A stretch of 64,000 nt of DNA. It comes from Hippasteria phrygiana. Taxonomy: Eukaryota; Echinodermata; Asteroidea; Valvatida; Goniasteridae. The notes below the pieces were generated by a model, which saw only the letters and a list, made by a program, of their open reading frames with translations, did no database searches and had not been told where the DNA came from. Made by a program: the position numbers and the translations under genes. The stretch's first letter is position 1; the number at the start of each line of letters is the position of its first letter. The DNA is taken from assembly GCA_037893225.1 (NCBI GenBank), contig JAZGUH010000071.1, forward strand, positions 372,001-436,000. Reading direction: 5' to 3'. Below are positions 34,254 through 47,409 of this stretch, piece by piece.

Positions 34254-36215
34254 GGTAAGGTTAGTTTAAACAGGGCCACCACGTGAAGGTCCCAGGATAC
34301 CAGCCCCACACGCTGTCCAGATTATCGGGTCCATTGCTTGACAGGACGAGGGACCCTGAGCCGAGGCCCAGAGCCCCTGCCTGCCGTTGTCCGGTCCACC
34401 CTGCCGCGGCAGGGCACCCTTTACTTTCTATGCGTGCCGCCCTGCCTGTGCCCGCCACACACAGGCGATTCAGGACGTAGCAGCGTTCGCAGTTGCCGAC
34501 CATGATAACAGGGTCCACGCCCCTATCCGTAGAGGGACGCTACGTCCCGCACCTTTTTAAGGCACCCGCGCCAAAACCCTTGTCGGGTATGGTCGTTGCT
34601 TGGGGTAAACCCCTTCACGCACCTCCAATTTCTGTTACGCCGCACCTCCACTAAGCCCTAGTTGACGTAGGGATATAGAGGATCCCATAGTCTATTCTAA
34701 TTGGAATGTCACAGCCTAAACTAGATGAAAAAAAACCTATTTATATCAGTGAAATTTCCATTTCACTAATTGATTGATAGTACATTTATGAAAAAATGTC
34801 CTGTGGAAATCACATTTAAGCCCTAATTAGTGTGTAGATGTCCGCCTCTGGATAGACATAGGGATAAAGCAGATCCCATAGTCTGGTCTTGCGTTGGGGG
34901 CATAGGGATATAGACGATCCCATAGCCCATCTTGGATGAGGGACATAGGGATATAGCTGATCCTCTCCTAGGCCTAATGATGCTGCTCAATTTGAGCCGA
35001 TGACCTGCAAGAGACCACCACCCCCACATCACAACACACAGAAACACTTAGGGTTTTGAATGGTTTAAAAAAGTAGACTACATATAGTTTATTTGGGGCA
35101 TTTTTTGCCATGAACTTCACGGTTGGCTGTTTACAACTACAAGAGGCCCTCTATCAGAATTGCTTCTCTCCACCAAGGAGAAGATTGGGGGGGGGGGGGG
35201 GGGGGGTGGGCACATAAGCTGTCACTATTCAAACTAAATCGGTTGTTGAATTGACAATTTGATTCAAGCTTACATAGTTCAATTAATGGAAATTGGCTCA
35301 ACAACCAAGTGATTATTGTAGCATGCTCTGAGCATGAATTTTTTGGTAGGGGTAAAAGTTTTATGGACTTACTTTGGTAAATTATCTGGATATAGTCAAC
35401 CCAACCACCATCACCCCACGATCACAGACACATAGAAATAGAAATGTGACCCAATTTAAGATTTCTTTTTGCATTTTTGATTCGATTTTTGCATTCTTTG
35501 GAGAATGTTGGTAGGACAAAGATGCAATTTTAGTGATTTCTGTGACTGAATAAGTTTTGAAAAGTAAACAAAAAAGTTAAATTGGCATTCCACTTTTAAT
35601 GACCCTAGTTCACATCCTATCAGGGCACTACGTGGACATGTTAGCAAAGCCCTAGTTAAATAGCATACGTTTTCCCTCCAGAGAAAAATCCTGGTTTTTT
35701 CCCACCATGCGTTTTTACTGCAGATTCTTGGTTAGGATAGCAATTTTTCCCAATGATTTCCGGTTTATTTTTTTAACCAGGCATTAAAGTTATTGATTTA
35801 TGCCATGGTGGGTCACAAAAGGAGAGAAAGAGAGATAGATATTGAAAAGGCCCACTTGGGGCGACTCACTCTGATTTGAATCCAAATGACTCTTCTTGCA
35901 ATGTGAAGCTTGTGATGAACTCCTTAGTCTTGTGTGCACGGCTCAATTTGAGCGCTCATGACTGAAACAAAAGGGTTAGTTTACCTCAGTGCACAAGCTT
36001 GCTTGGGACGAACCTCGCTTGGCTGCATGACACGGTCCTGCGATCCGGAGGTAGGTTTACCCCAGTGAACATCCCCCGGCCTCTACTTGAACTGCACGGC
36101 TATCTTCCTTCTCATCTGTGGAAAAGAAACGATAAAAAAAATACTGAAATTACAGTCTTCCACCAACAGTAAATTGTGTGAAACTGGGCGAAATAAGCCA
36201 AATCAGAATAGCAAT
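34254..36215 (-). repeat. Segmental duplication, copy 2 (minus orientation)
   Basis: This is the inverted counterpart of 19785-22151 with the same module order: exon-like module at about 36104-35991, 'gagcgctcatgactgaaac' at 35950, the short 'gggatatag...gatcccata' units at 34664-34960 and the GC-rich block at 34254-34667. The exon-like module here has an in-frame stop, unlike copy 1. A run of G (35187-35206) and a MITE fragment (about 35450) are embedded. Confidence 0.75.
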
Positions 36216-36258
36216 TATGAATGTACATTGCATGTGCAGTTGGTCACTACTGGATTAA

Positions 36259-36922
36259 GGGTCATTCTATAAATTTGGGGTCAAAATTTTTGGTGTCCGT
36301 TACATAGCGACGTGTATCAGATTTTGCAATTCCAGACACATTCTCTAATATACATTTAAGTACATTTAAATCGGAGCTACGTAAAGCCATCCATCAGTGA
36401 TATTTCTGCCATTTACGCTGATATCTGCGGAGTTATAAACTTGGTTGCCAAAATACTTTAGAGCCGGATCGGAATTTCCCCTTGTTTTTCACCCTGAAAA
36501 GGTTTTTTTCTCGGGTTTTTCGCCCATCCCGTAAATCAGCAATAGGCTTCTAATGGAGAGTTGAAAAGTTAACCGAAAATATATTTATTTGTGTAAACAT
36601 TATTGTATTTGTTTAAATATTTTGTATGAATGTGTAAATATTCAGTTTTAACTAATAATATGCAGGGCCCCAATGGAAACCAGTTTTAAACTGTTTGGGC
36701 ACACCCTGGGTAAAGAGATGTAATAAATAAATAAATAAATAAACAAATAAATAAATGCCTTCTATCCCCAAGAGTGATTGTGTAAAGCAAAGTACCTGCC
36801 AAACAAGTAAAAAATAGTGTCAAGTCAATTTTAATGAAACTTGATGGGAAATTACACAGGTCAGGTGTAACGGACACCAAAAAAATCTCACACTTTTGGA
36901 CCTCAAATTTATGGAATGAGCC
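36259..36922. mobile_element. MITE with GGGTCATTC ends, large copy
   Basis: The left end GGGTCATTCTATAAATTTGG and right end (reverse complement GGCTCATTCCATAAATTTGA) match the smaller copy at 57073-57319 in inverted orientation, including 'gattgtgtaaagcaaagtacctgccaaacaagta'-type internal sequence (36775-36810). An (AAAT)n tract lies at 36722-36755. Confidence 0.75.
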
Positions 36923-36951
36923 ATAAACTCAGTGCACAGGGCAATAGGCAA

Positions 36952-37697
36952 TAGGGCTGTCCCGAATATACCGAATATTCAATCGTCAAGCGAATATTCG
37001 AATACCATTTTGCCAGTTCGAATATTCGAAAAGATATATATCCACGTACAGATACGACTCTGATGCTATTTTAATAGAAAAGTTACGGCGCTTAGCAGTG
37101 TAAGGGGCGGTCAGGTTGGTGTAGTGGTTCTTTCCTCGCCTTCCACCTTTGGTGACCCTGGTTCGATTCACACCAGGCGCACTATGTGGATTGGGTTTTC
37201 AGTCCCTACCTGATTGCGTGGGTTTTCCCCAAGAAAAATTTTTCTGGGGTTTTCCTCCCACTCCTAAAACTAAAAGTGAAATTTCCTTCTGCATCTTCTC
37301 TCAATTCAAACTGGGCCCTGAGGGAGAACAGTGCATTTGCACTGATCAGGCTACCCAGAATAAATAAGACATAAAATTTAAAAAAATTTAAATGCCGCAT
37401 TTTTCTCAATCGTAATTTTTTTTGGACGAAGGTTTATTGTTCCTGTCCGTGAAACCCTTGATACAACAGGGGCATGCAAAAAAATGCCATTTGAATGGTC
37501 CATAATATCAATCGCCATACGTAAAACACCGGCGTGCTTTTACGTGCAATGTTTTTTTTACCGGTGCAGCATGCGCTGAAAAACTTGATCGGCGAGTATC
37601 GAATATTCGATCAAACCCAGTTTTGAATATTTGAATAATAAATTATTCAAATAATAAATTATTCGAATACTAAATTTTTCGAAAATGAACAGCCCTA
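36952..37697. mobile_element. hAT-like element with 8-bp target duplication and a nested SINE
   Basis: The ends are TAGGGCTG...CAGCCCTA. ATAGGCAA is duplicated at 36944-36951 and 37698-37705, and fits nTnnnnAn. The subterminal regions are full of 'gaatattcga' words. Apart from the SINE it matches the ends of 14575-18056. Confidence 0.9.
37103..37390 (+). repeat. tRNA-derived SINE (GGTTTTCC type), nested
   Basis: A-box-like GGTTGGTGTAGTGG and B-box-like TGGTTCGATTC (37160-37170) are followed by a body with 'gggttttccccaag' and 'ggggttttcctccc' and an A-rich tail. The insertion interrupts the hAT-like element between 'gcagtgt' and 'aaatgccg', which are contiguous (gcagtgtcaaatgccg) in the relative at about 14695-14710, so an empty site is present in the same window. 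Confidence 0.82.
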
Positions 37698-37705
37698 ATA
37701 GGCAA

Positions 37706-38225
37706 ACTGGTAACCCAATTCAAAATTTAAATTTTTCGATGCAGATTACCCCTCATCATGAAAAATAAGAGTAAAATGTATTGAGAAAAACTTCTGTTTT
37801 AATCTGTCGGGTAGAAATTTGTACCAGATCACAGCTCTATCTTTAAGTTTAAACTGATCCATGTTTTTCGCTTTATGTTTCGTAGGGATGTGCATTTACG
37901 GGTGGTATGGAAATCGAGTATCCGATTGAAAAAATGCATTGGTACTTGGGTACTCGTTAAAGAAAGCCAAACCCAAAAATTAAGTTTCGGAAATTGCTGT
38001 TCATATTGTTCGTAAAAGTCCACAAGTTAATTAATGCTGTAGAGTGGGTTCTATAGCTTGATGGTGTAAATTGCATTTTCCCCAAGCATCATAAACATTA
38101 TTCTATTTTGTTTTTCCATGTACCCTGGTTTTCATTTTGAAAAATCCTCACAAATGAAATTCAAACACTTCCTTTTTATTATCTTAGAAATTACCAAGTA
38201 AGGGGCCATTCAAAATGTTCAATGT
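37706..38225. other. No supported feature
   Basis: AT-rich unique-looking DNA. No gene or repeat end was recognised. Confidence 0.5.
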
Positions 38226-38229
38226 TTTA

Positions 38230-38640
38230 AGTTTTAAGTTTTTTTCTCGAAAATGTGGGTGGGTGGGTGGGTGAGGGCCCTTGCCAAAAAGCTAAAGTAT
38301 GAACAAAAGAAGGACAATAGGAGGTCCCTGATTGCAGGTGTTTACACACTTGGGTGAGTATGTATTTACTGGCAATCGTAGACCAGGACAAAAGAATTCG
38401 GGCGTAGACAAAGGGTCCACGTTTGACCGAGCGTCCACGATTGAAAATCGTGTACAAAACCAATGGGAGGTCTTCCGAAAAGTATAAACAAAAGAGGAAC
38501 AATGGGACGTCCACGATTGCAGGTATTTACTTGTGTGGGTGGGTGGGTCAAGGAAAATATTGCAAATCGAAATACACTTTTCAATATAAAAAAAGGAAAA
38601 CAAAATGAAAAAAAAGAAAAGAAAAGCTCTTTTGACTTGC
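38230..38640. repeat. Dispersed repeat with 'acaaaagaggaacaatggga' motif
   Basis: Two internal half-repeats share 'acaaaagaRgaacaatggga', 'gtccacgattg' and a (GGGT)n stretch. Related sequence occurs at 40130-40380 ('acaaaagaggaacaatggga', then 'cgtccgcgtttggaggt') and at 42060-42125. Function and boundaries are unknown. Confidence 0.5.
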
Positions 38641-39871
38641 CAATTCCACCATATTTGTGATGTAAAGTAACGCGTTCAAACAGTCCATGTGTGCGCGCCG
38701 TGTGGTGCTGTGTACAAATTTCCTTAAAACTAGGGGTTTGGCGCATGTTTTTAATCATAACTTTGCAAACGCACATCGGACAAACTAGTCCAAAACGGAA
38801 AAATAATATTTGATATCTCTTCTTTGAACTTGTATAGATTTTATTTCAAATGAAATAAATTTTGTCACGTCATTTTTTAGGTTTATTTGTGAGCATTCGT
38901 TCACTTTTCTGTGAAGAATGTTAAAAAATTTCCAAATTTTGTCGCATGAGGGCTCTTTATTTTGCCGTAACTCAGCAACCCGACGGCTGATTCCTTAGTC
39001 CAAAACAGTTACGACAAATTGATGCCATTACCTAAATCATGATGTTAAAATGAATGCGATTGGACAAACTTTACCTACATCATTTTTGGGTCAACGATTA
39101 CACCAATAAAGAAATACCTTTCAACCAACTTCGGCAAAGCCATTGCAATTGCGTTGCAGCAATCAGCGATACTGCACATGTTTGCATCAAAGTGATGGTC
39201 ATTTATATTCGGCAGATAATCGGCCATTGGAAAGAACTACCTGGTAAAATTTATATGTACAGAAAGAGTATTTAATTAATACAGTTTCTTGTAGTATATA
39301 GTTTAAAGGAAGACAATACAACAGTTTCTAGTAACGGTGAGAGAAGTTTTCCTTCTTTGGTTCCGGTAGTGGCTGTAGTATCGCGCACGTCCTTTACGTG
39401 TGCCACGCGTGTACGTACGTGAGGCATAACGGCCATACCATTATTGTAGTGGGTTGACCAGAGCTAGGTTGAGGGGCCGTAATTTTTTCTTCTTGGCATA
39501 AGCATGCATCATTAACAAGTTCATTACAAGTATGTGAGTTTTAAAGAAAATTAATAATTTGAAAAGCTTGATTTATCAATAACAGATTTGTTTATCTTAA
39601 GAATATTTTTGAGTAGGCCTACGTTACCATGAGCCTTACTTTATTCTCCCCTGATATACAATTGGTACAGCTACCGCTGGCCCAGTTAATTTTAATACAT
39701 TTGTACGTGCGCGCCAAACTTTGTGTATGCATTTTGAATGGAGAAATTACTTGACAAATTTGTGCATGACAAATTCATATGTCCCGCATTCCGATTTGTT
39801 AGCTCTTCAACCCTGTTCCCATACACAGGACAGGGCGGGGGGTATACATTGTGCATCTGGGACCCTTAGGC

Positions 39872-40640
39872 CGTGTTTCAATTGGACTTATTTTTGTCAA
39901 TCTACCGTGACTTTCTGTAGAATGACAAAATTAAGTCTAATGGGGACACGCGGTCAACTAAAACTACCGGGCCAAAAGCGGTCGCGGAAGATATCCACAC
40001 GGCTGTGGAAAGTCATCATGCATCAGGGACGATACAAATTTCAAAGCAGGGAAACAGCCATTGTGTAAATAATGCAACTTCCTGTATTACGTCAACTACA
40101 CAGCGATTATCACTAGCGTGGGCGCGTTGGCGTATTCAAACCGCGGACGTAAAATGCCAGAGAACAAAAGAGAACAATATCGTCCGCGATTCCCAGCATA
40201 CGTCCGCGATTGGAAGTGTGTACAAAGTCTATGGAGGCCTTCCGAAAAAGTTAGAGTATAAACAAAAGAGGAACAATGGGACGTCCGCGTTTGGAGGTCG
40301 GTACACGACTGTGTCCGTGCGAAAATGGTGGTATGGTTTTCTGTCTCTTTGTGTATAGGCCCATATACATGTAGTACACCCACAATGCAGTTGCGCTATA
40401 GTGCTTTGCAGCGGAGCGAACCAACAGACGACCCTGTACATGTATACAACAAGTACGTTTTTCGTCCGTTGGCAGATTGGCAGATTTGAGCGATTTTGGC
40501 AGATTTGAGCGATTTTAGCACGCGAAAAATTACGCTAGGTCACCGCGTCTGTCCCGTTTACCTCAAAGGCGATTGTGCAGTGACCACAGTTTTTGCGAGG
40601 TCGCGGAAGAAAAAAATCCAATGGAAACACAGCTAGAACA
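39872..40640. mobile_element. Candidate TIR transposon (GCCGTGTTTCAATTGGA ends)
   Basis: The left end GGCCGTGTTTCAATTGGA and right end (reverse complement GCTGTGTTTCCATTGGAT) pair with few mismatches, inside TA-containing flanks (ctTA / TAga). A short terminal repeat plus a TA target would suit the Harbinger-related ISL2EU type, but this is a guess. The 40130-40380 dispersed repeat is inside. There is no transposase. Confidence 0.45.
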
Positions 40641-42380
40641 CCGTACGAACAAGGTTTTTTTATTTTTTTTTATTATCAAGCAGTGGTTGTTGCGAAACAT
40701 AACGGAACATAACGTATGGGAAGCGCTAAAAAAATAATCGAATCCCACTCCTGCCAGTTTCTTTGCTCACTTTAAAAAAAAATAATCACACAGTTTGTCA
40801 TATGGTATGTGTCTGTACGTACGCGCACACACATGCTGTTGGTTCGCCTACTGTGTATGGAACAAGTTACGATGAAAATGCAAGGAAAACTGTGTGTTTT
40901 TCCTTTCACCAACTTATGAACAGTATACTGTATGTTATTACAAATATGTTACTCTATTTTGTAAGCTACCCACCAACCACATTTTGAGCATTCAAGCTGG
41001 TTGAAAACATGACCAAATTCAGAAAAACCGCCGCATCGCAACAATACACCAAACTGCGACCTTTGAGGCTTCACGTACACACAATGTACATTTCGTGCGT
41101 AATGAAACAACTTTTCATTGGAGAAATTTTTTGTCAACGAACTAAGGGCAATTGGTTAGTGCTGACCAATCACTCAACATGTTATATGAATAAAAAGAGA
41201 AATTATTAGTCTTTAAGAAGCCATTTAATCCAAGTTAATGCAAATCACGGTGCAGATTTCATAGGTTTGGTTGCGCGAGTACCGCAAAATTTGATGTTTT
41301 CCCACTCTCCGCCATAGACTTTGAAGAGAAACTTTGATTTGTTCCAGTCTAGCAACATGTAAAAAATGTATATGAATTGAAAGAGTATGTTTTTTTCTTT
41401 CAAAGGGTGAACAATCCATAAATATTTTCAATTCAACACTCAAAAAGTGACTTTCGTTGTGTGTCAAACAACACAAATGAGCGCTACGTTCCGTTATGGC
41501 GGGGAATGGGTTATTTTGTCTTACAAGCCGCAAGGTCGATTACCAGTCAAATCAATGTAATAAACCTACTTGAGTTCATGACTATACTAGGGAAGCCCGA
41601 GCCTGCAATTGTGGTATCCACATCAAAATAATGTACTTGACTATGGATGGAAATATCACACGGGTCTACGTCTATGGGAAGTGCATGGCCTGACACTTTA
41701 AGCCAATTTGGTCACAGTCGTTGCGACAGACATGGCCGCCATCATAGATGGCATGACACCGCCAGCTCTGCACAATTTTTGGTCAGAAGGTGATTATGAA
41801 TCTACACCTCCGTATGAACATTTCGTCTGTGCATCCTGTACTACATGTATGCTGTCAAAAAGTCCCCAAAATCACCAAAGAATTTAAACACAAGAAATCA
41901 TCAGGGCACATGTTCAAGTGGGGGAGACCCACAGCTGCATCACGCCGTCACTGAACTGGACATTTTATTGTTCTTTTTAACTGAATGGCAAATCTATATT
42001 TTAAGATTGAAAATTGGAGTGTGTGGGTTTGTTTTTAATTGCATTCAATAGAGGACCTTTAACAATAGAGGACAATAGGGTCCCCGATTGAAGGTGTTCA
42101 TGCACATACTTGGGTGAGTATATTATAGGTCCAAAAAACTTCTCCAAAAACTTGCAAAAATAAATGTACAAACAAAATTGGAATTTGGAATGACCCCTAA
42201 TATGTTAAAAGACGGTAACTTATGAGTACTCAATTTCATAATCTTGAACCAGTTCATGACATTAGAGGTTATAGCTAGGTACCCGGGTACCCAGTTCGGA
42301 TGCACAACAGCCTTAATATTTTTTCCATGTTTATCCCAAAGTATCCTACTGCACATCAATACAGTAGTATTTTACTAGAG
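40641..42380. other. No gene recognised
   Basis: It contains a SINE tail fragment at 40740-40775 ('atcccactcctgccagttt') and a short relative of the 38.3-kb repeat at 42060-42125. Otherwise the DNA is unique-looking, with only short, unconvincing ORFs. Confidence 0.5.
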
Positions 42381-43957
42381 CAGGGCTTGCCCTTAACTTT
42401 TTTTTTCACTTGCCGGCCGGACTACTCAACCAGACTTTTGGGTAGTCCGCAAGCTTTTTCACTCGCCGCATGTTTAACAGTAGTTTCTCAAGCAAACTTA
42501 TAATAATTATAATGCATCATATATATGTTTCAGCAAACAAGCATTAACTACTTTAACACTACATTGCTCATTTTTAGTTGATACAGTGTCAGTGTCAGGC
42601 CTTGAATTTGGTAATTTTTAGGGCAAGGCCACTTGGCCTTGAATAAAGCAAAATTATGGAGGGCACCAAGGCCAGTAAGGAGGGGACCAAGGCCAGTAAG
42701 TAGGGCACCAAGGCCAAATTATATCTGCAGAAAGAGCACGGAGGTCGCGGCATTGTTGATTTTTTTCATTCAAAACGTATTTAACTAAGAGTAAGAGTAA
42801 GACTACGAGGCCAAAAACATACTGCTTCCGATCACATGGGTATTCAATTATATGTGAATTTCAGCCTAAACTATTTCCGTTTACGCTACGAAAGCTATAA
42901 CAAAAAATGTCCACAATAAATGATCAAAACTTGCCTTAATTAATGTCAAAAATATTTACGGTCGATAATTCATCACTATGCACAACGCTAACCACGATGG
43001 GAAACTGGCCAACACTGTCCGTTTATCGTACGGTGGTAAGCGTGCGCGATGCACTTTGTGTGGCGGGCGATGAACCTCGTGTTGCGGCAGGAAATGTCGG
43101 GGAAACACGCTGCGGTGTACGAGCGGTACAACCTTGAAATACATTCATGAACACGGAAAATGCATACACAGACAAAAGAGATCAAGTTCTGTGAATTAAC
43201 GTGCAGAAATCTTCTTTCTCTATCAATTTTTTTTGGCCTAATTATTCATCGAAACTTTTGACAATCGGAACACCACGATTGCGCCGCGCGTGTTGTGACC
43301 AAAGTCCATGAAGTTACTGTATGTAGCGCGCTGAAGGCGTGCTTTATAGCGCCGCCTACAGGCGTTACTGTATGTAGCGCGCTGAAGGCGTGCTTCATAG
43401 CGCCGCCTACAGGCGCGTTCCTCGTACACGAACATCGATGCGTATTGTGAGGCACGCACGTGCAAGTACTGAGAAAAAGAAAGTCAGTTGACTGCACGTA
43501 AACGTTGCCGTACATGTACATACTCCTGCTGCTTTGTGTATTGTACGAATACACACATTTAATCTTGCGGTGGGGGTGTTGATGCTTGAAGTATCGGCAT
43601 ACTCCGAAACTGGACCAGATTCAGTTTGTGTGCAAAGTATGTGCATATGCTGCACGTATTGTGTGCATGTGATTCTGTACGATCGCCAACGTGTTGTGCA
43701 GCGAGATTTTATGAAGGGCTGGCATGACATCGAAAATAAAAATATGAAGGGCACGGCGGCCAAGGTAAATATGGGGCAAGGCAAAACTGGCCGTATAAGA
43801 CGGAGATTTGGTACATAATATAACACAACAGAAACTTTTTTATTAATACACTTTATTTTTGACTCGCCCAGCGGACTACAAAGGGTAGGGTTTTAACTCG
43901 CCCGCCGCTGTTTTCACTCGCATTTGGCGACCGGGCGACCGCTAAGGTCAAGCCCTG
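42381..43957. mobile_element. hAT-like element with 5-bp target duplication
   Basis: The ends are CAGGGCTTGCCCTTAAC and the reverse complement of CAGGGCTTGACCTTAGC. TAGAG is duplicated at 42376-42380 and 43958-43962. Subterminal 'cactYgccg' and 'actcgcccgccg' motifs parallel the element at 15367-17480. The interior is GC-rich and holds a 50-bp tandem duplication; no transposase is recognised. Confidence 0.7.
43313..43413. repeat. Tandem duplication of about 51 bp
   Basis: The unit starting 'gttactgtatgtagcgcgct' and ending 'gcgccgcctacaggc' occurs twice head to tail with one difference (ctttatagc versus cttcatagc). Each unit has TGTAGCGCGC / GCGCCGCCTACA complementarity. Confidence 0.85.
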
Positions 43958-44559
43958 TAGAGGGAACCAAGTTAAAACTAACAAAACAACGGTCTACAAC
44001 ATTTTACATCTATAAGGCTGAAAGGTCACAACTGAATGGGTAACAACAAATATTTGAAATGTAATTCTGAACCACTGATAATTTTACCAAAAGAGAGATT
44101 CATGACAAACCGGAATAAACCAATCAGATCAGGGAATTTAAATCAATGGGAAAAGACAAAATGTATGGGATATTGGCCATGCAATGTATGGCCTATTGCC
44201 ATTGGATACCTCATCTATAAGGGCAGCCTAGACAATCAGAGATGACTGGTGGAGCATTGCACAATTTGTTTGGCAAATTGAGCCATGCGGTCACTTTTGT
44301 CTCAGCCTTCAATACAGAAACATGCAAGCTGAAGTTATGTCTTAAAAAATAAGTTTTGTTAAGTCACACAATCAATGTGTAATGTGTCATGCCAGCAATA
44401 TTAAAGGTTTAGAACTTTAAGAAAAAACTATAGCACAATGAATGCTCACAAGTGAGACAAAAAATGGTATGTGTACATGTATGACACCAACACAATTAAA
44501 TGTCCTGCAACTATGACCATTCCTGTGACTTTTGACACCATCCTTTCAACATCAAGTCT

Positions 44560-46030
44560 AACGAGCTGTTGTGATGACACTAATATTTCCTTCAATTTAG
44601 ATGACCTTTAACTTTGACCTATTTAATACCCCAAATTCAATAGGCTTCTCCTAAATATGGAACTTGCATCATTTGCTCATTGATCTTCACTGTCCAGTGA
44701 AGAAATTGAATTATATGTATATACCACTCTTCAAAATAAACATAGTAAACCTGTCATTCCAGTTTGAGAATAAAGGGAACTTTTTTTAAGTTGTTTTTTA
44801 AATCATATTTTTCTAGTAATACACTTTTTAATCAGACAAAGAATAAAAAACAGCCACATTAAACTATTTAGGAATTATTTTACGGCCTGGCAATAGCATA
44901 TTCATATTTGTGTATGCAGTAGATGTGCCAAAGCAACCAAGAATTTTAAAAATGTTTAAAATGATGCAGATTCCAAGAAAAAACATTTTTTTGTTAAATG
45001 AAACATTTTATAAAGGAAAGAAAATCAGATTTTTTAACGAGCACAAACAGTGTACTCAAATTAGACAAATCCTACAAGTCGACCAACATTTTGGGTATTT
45101 TTCAGAGGGCCTGGCTACTGCTGGCTGTACTGAATTACAAAATGTACCTCCGATAGTTTCAGAATCTAGAAGAAATAAGCATTTTCTGATCAGCGGACTA
45201 TGCACTGAACCATAACGCAATACAAGACATGAAGTACGCGCAAAGGAAATTGAAGCAAAAAGTTGATAAACACCATTTTATTTTTTATAAGTTAATTCTG
45301 AGTTTAAAGTGATGATTTAGAAGAATGCATGGTCTTAACTTAGAACAATTGTTTATGCAGCATTAAGTCTGCAGTATTATAGTTAAAAGGATTTGTTTAA
45401 GTTTTACAAGTAATAGCTAGGATGTCAAGCTTACAAGCATTTTCGAGATCTCAAGATCTCAGTTTGAGCGTTTGTTTATTAGGACAAAATGGATTTAGTT
45501 TTGAGGTTTTCTACAAGGTTTCAACTATTTTAACTTGGTCCTGTAGTTCCAATTATATAGAGTGGTAGAGCTCATGCATCTACCCCTATAGTATGCGTTG
45601 TAAGTTTCTTGCAGTAGGGTTGCAAGGTCAATGCATGTATGAATGTGTAAAGACAGTAATGGGGATTTTTTGCTGCAAAAGCGTGGGCAAAAGTCTTCAC
45701 AAAATTTCACTTGCAAGCTACCTGCCAAGTCTCATGACAAATGCCAAGTCTATAGCTTAAGTTCCATTGTGATAATTCTTTTATTGTAGTCACATTAAAC
45801 TTGACCTTGAACTTGACCTTTGACCAACCTGTAGCTTAAAAATAGACCTCTTCAGGGTTCAACTTGCAAGCTACCTGCCAACTTTCATGACAATATGTCA
45901 AGTAGCTAGAGTTATATAACATTTCTCTTATTTCAATCACACTGACCTTGACCTTGATGTTTACCTTTAATCTATAGCCCTAAAATTCAATAGGCCTTTC
46001 CTCTAGCAAGCTTTCTGCCAGGTTGAGTCT
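44560..46030. repeat. Diverged repeats rich in TGACCT half-sites
   Basis: Units of roughly 150-190 bp around 45700-46030 each contain 'gcaagctacctgccaa', 'catgacaa' and a run of TTGACCTTGA / TGACCTTTGACC words. An isolated relative lies at 44580-44720. The word TGACCTTTGACC near 45816 is a direct repeat of the nuclear-receptor half-site with one-base spacing (DR1). Binding is only a possibility. Confidence 0.55.
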
Positions 46031-46986
46031 GACTTGGAGTTAGTGCAATGACAACATAAGTGTGACACCAAGACACACGCTAGGACACGACAGAATGACT
46101 TTCTGTGGGCATAAGGGGGGGGGGGGTGCTACTCAGTACAAATGGCCACACAGGGACGTGCCGCAAACATGGGTCGCATTTTCGACAGTCCGGAATATCA
46201 ATGACCTCTTCCCCCCCCCCCTTTGGTGGTATACTTATCAGTTGTAATTCTATCCTCTGTATTGACATGGGCTTTTATCACATATTGGTATATCAATGGG
46301 TCATCAATTTTCCAGATTGAGTGGTAGTATAATAACGTTAAAGATCGCCCGAGAGAGATCATTATTCCCGACAGCAGAAAAATAAAATGTGGGCGTGTGA
46401 TTGGAAACGTCTGCGTTGTGTGCATTTTGCTCAAACCGCGTATGTACCAGTTAGCTCGATTGTACACCGCATTTGTATTCGATCGCGCGCGTGTCGAGTG
46501 TGCACAATAACCTTCCGACCTCTGACCTGCCGATTTGTACTTATAAGGGGTGGCTGTATTTTGCTGTAAGGACGAGTTGTATAGTATTTGGATGGGTCAA
46601 TATCTAGGGTTGGTATATCAATGGGTGGTATTTTAATCTATAGTTTCATGGGTACCTATTATATATTGGTTTATGCATGGGTAGTAAAAGCAAGTTCAAA
46701 GTGGTATAGCCATCGGTCTTACCTCAAAATCATGAGAGGCACCCCCCTACCCTAAAAAAAAAGTGAGTCCCCCCCCCCCCCCGGGCATAAGTTTTTCTAA
46801 ACCTAAGATTTGTGGCCTGGATAAATTTCCATCACATCTTGGAAGATTTGGCAGTCATTTTGCCTGTTCAGTAGAATACTGTTCAAGCAAATATTCTCAA
46901 TGGTTTTGAATTGTTGGACCTTAAGTAACAATCGTTATGTAAAGGCTTAGTTGTAACAGCTGATGCAACAAGATGAGTGAACTTAC

Positions 46987-47075
46987 CTCAAGTCGACAAT
47001 CTTTCATCTTGTCCAGACTTGGAAATTGGAAGGTGTACCTGGTACTGGTAGGCTTATAGGTACAGCTTTTTCTAC
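46987..47075 (-). pseudogene. Isolated exon-like module of the duplicated family
   Basis: On the minus strand, 'ttttatttccacag' then an 89-bp module, then GACTTGAG|GTAAGT, a near-consensus donor. One frame is open (phase 1 in, phase 0 out), as in the modules at 19892 and 34022, and 'gacaagat' is shared with them. It is either a live exon of a gene not otherwise visible here or a dispersed decayed copy. Confidence 0.4.
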
Positions 47076-47409
47076 CTGTGGAAATAAAAACAAAAATATT
47101 TCATTGTCTGAGTGTCTTCCTACAGCTACCATGTCCGTACTTTTATCCTGTAAAACACATTTGCAAATTAAATTGCTCATATTAGCAATATATCAACGAG
47201 GGTCCCAATGAAACATTCCACAAACAAATCTCAGATTCCAGGGGTGGATCTATCCTTTTATTTATGGAGGGGTTGTACCATTCACCCACCAAACATGGAA
47301 CGTCCGGGGGAATCCCTCCTGGAAAATGTTGAAATCCAGGGGATTTCTCCTGCAATCTAAGGCATCTCGGGCACCGTTTGAAGCTGCATAATTTTGTGGT
47401 TTTTAACCC

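Noticed and set aside
43407..43826. 139-codon minus-strand ORF
   Set aside because: It is inside a hAT-like element, is Cys/Thr-rich from GC-rich and repeat sequence, and has no resemblance to a transposase.
44910..45215. 101-codon plus-strand ORF
   Set aside because: No domain, no splice or promoter context, and a length that is expected by chance in 64 kb.
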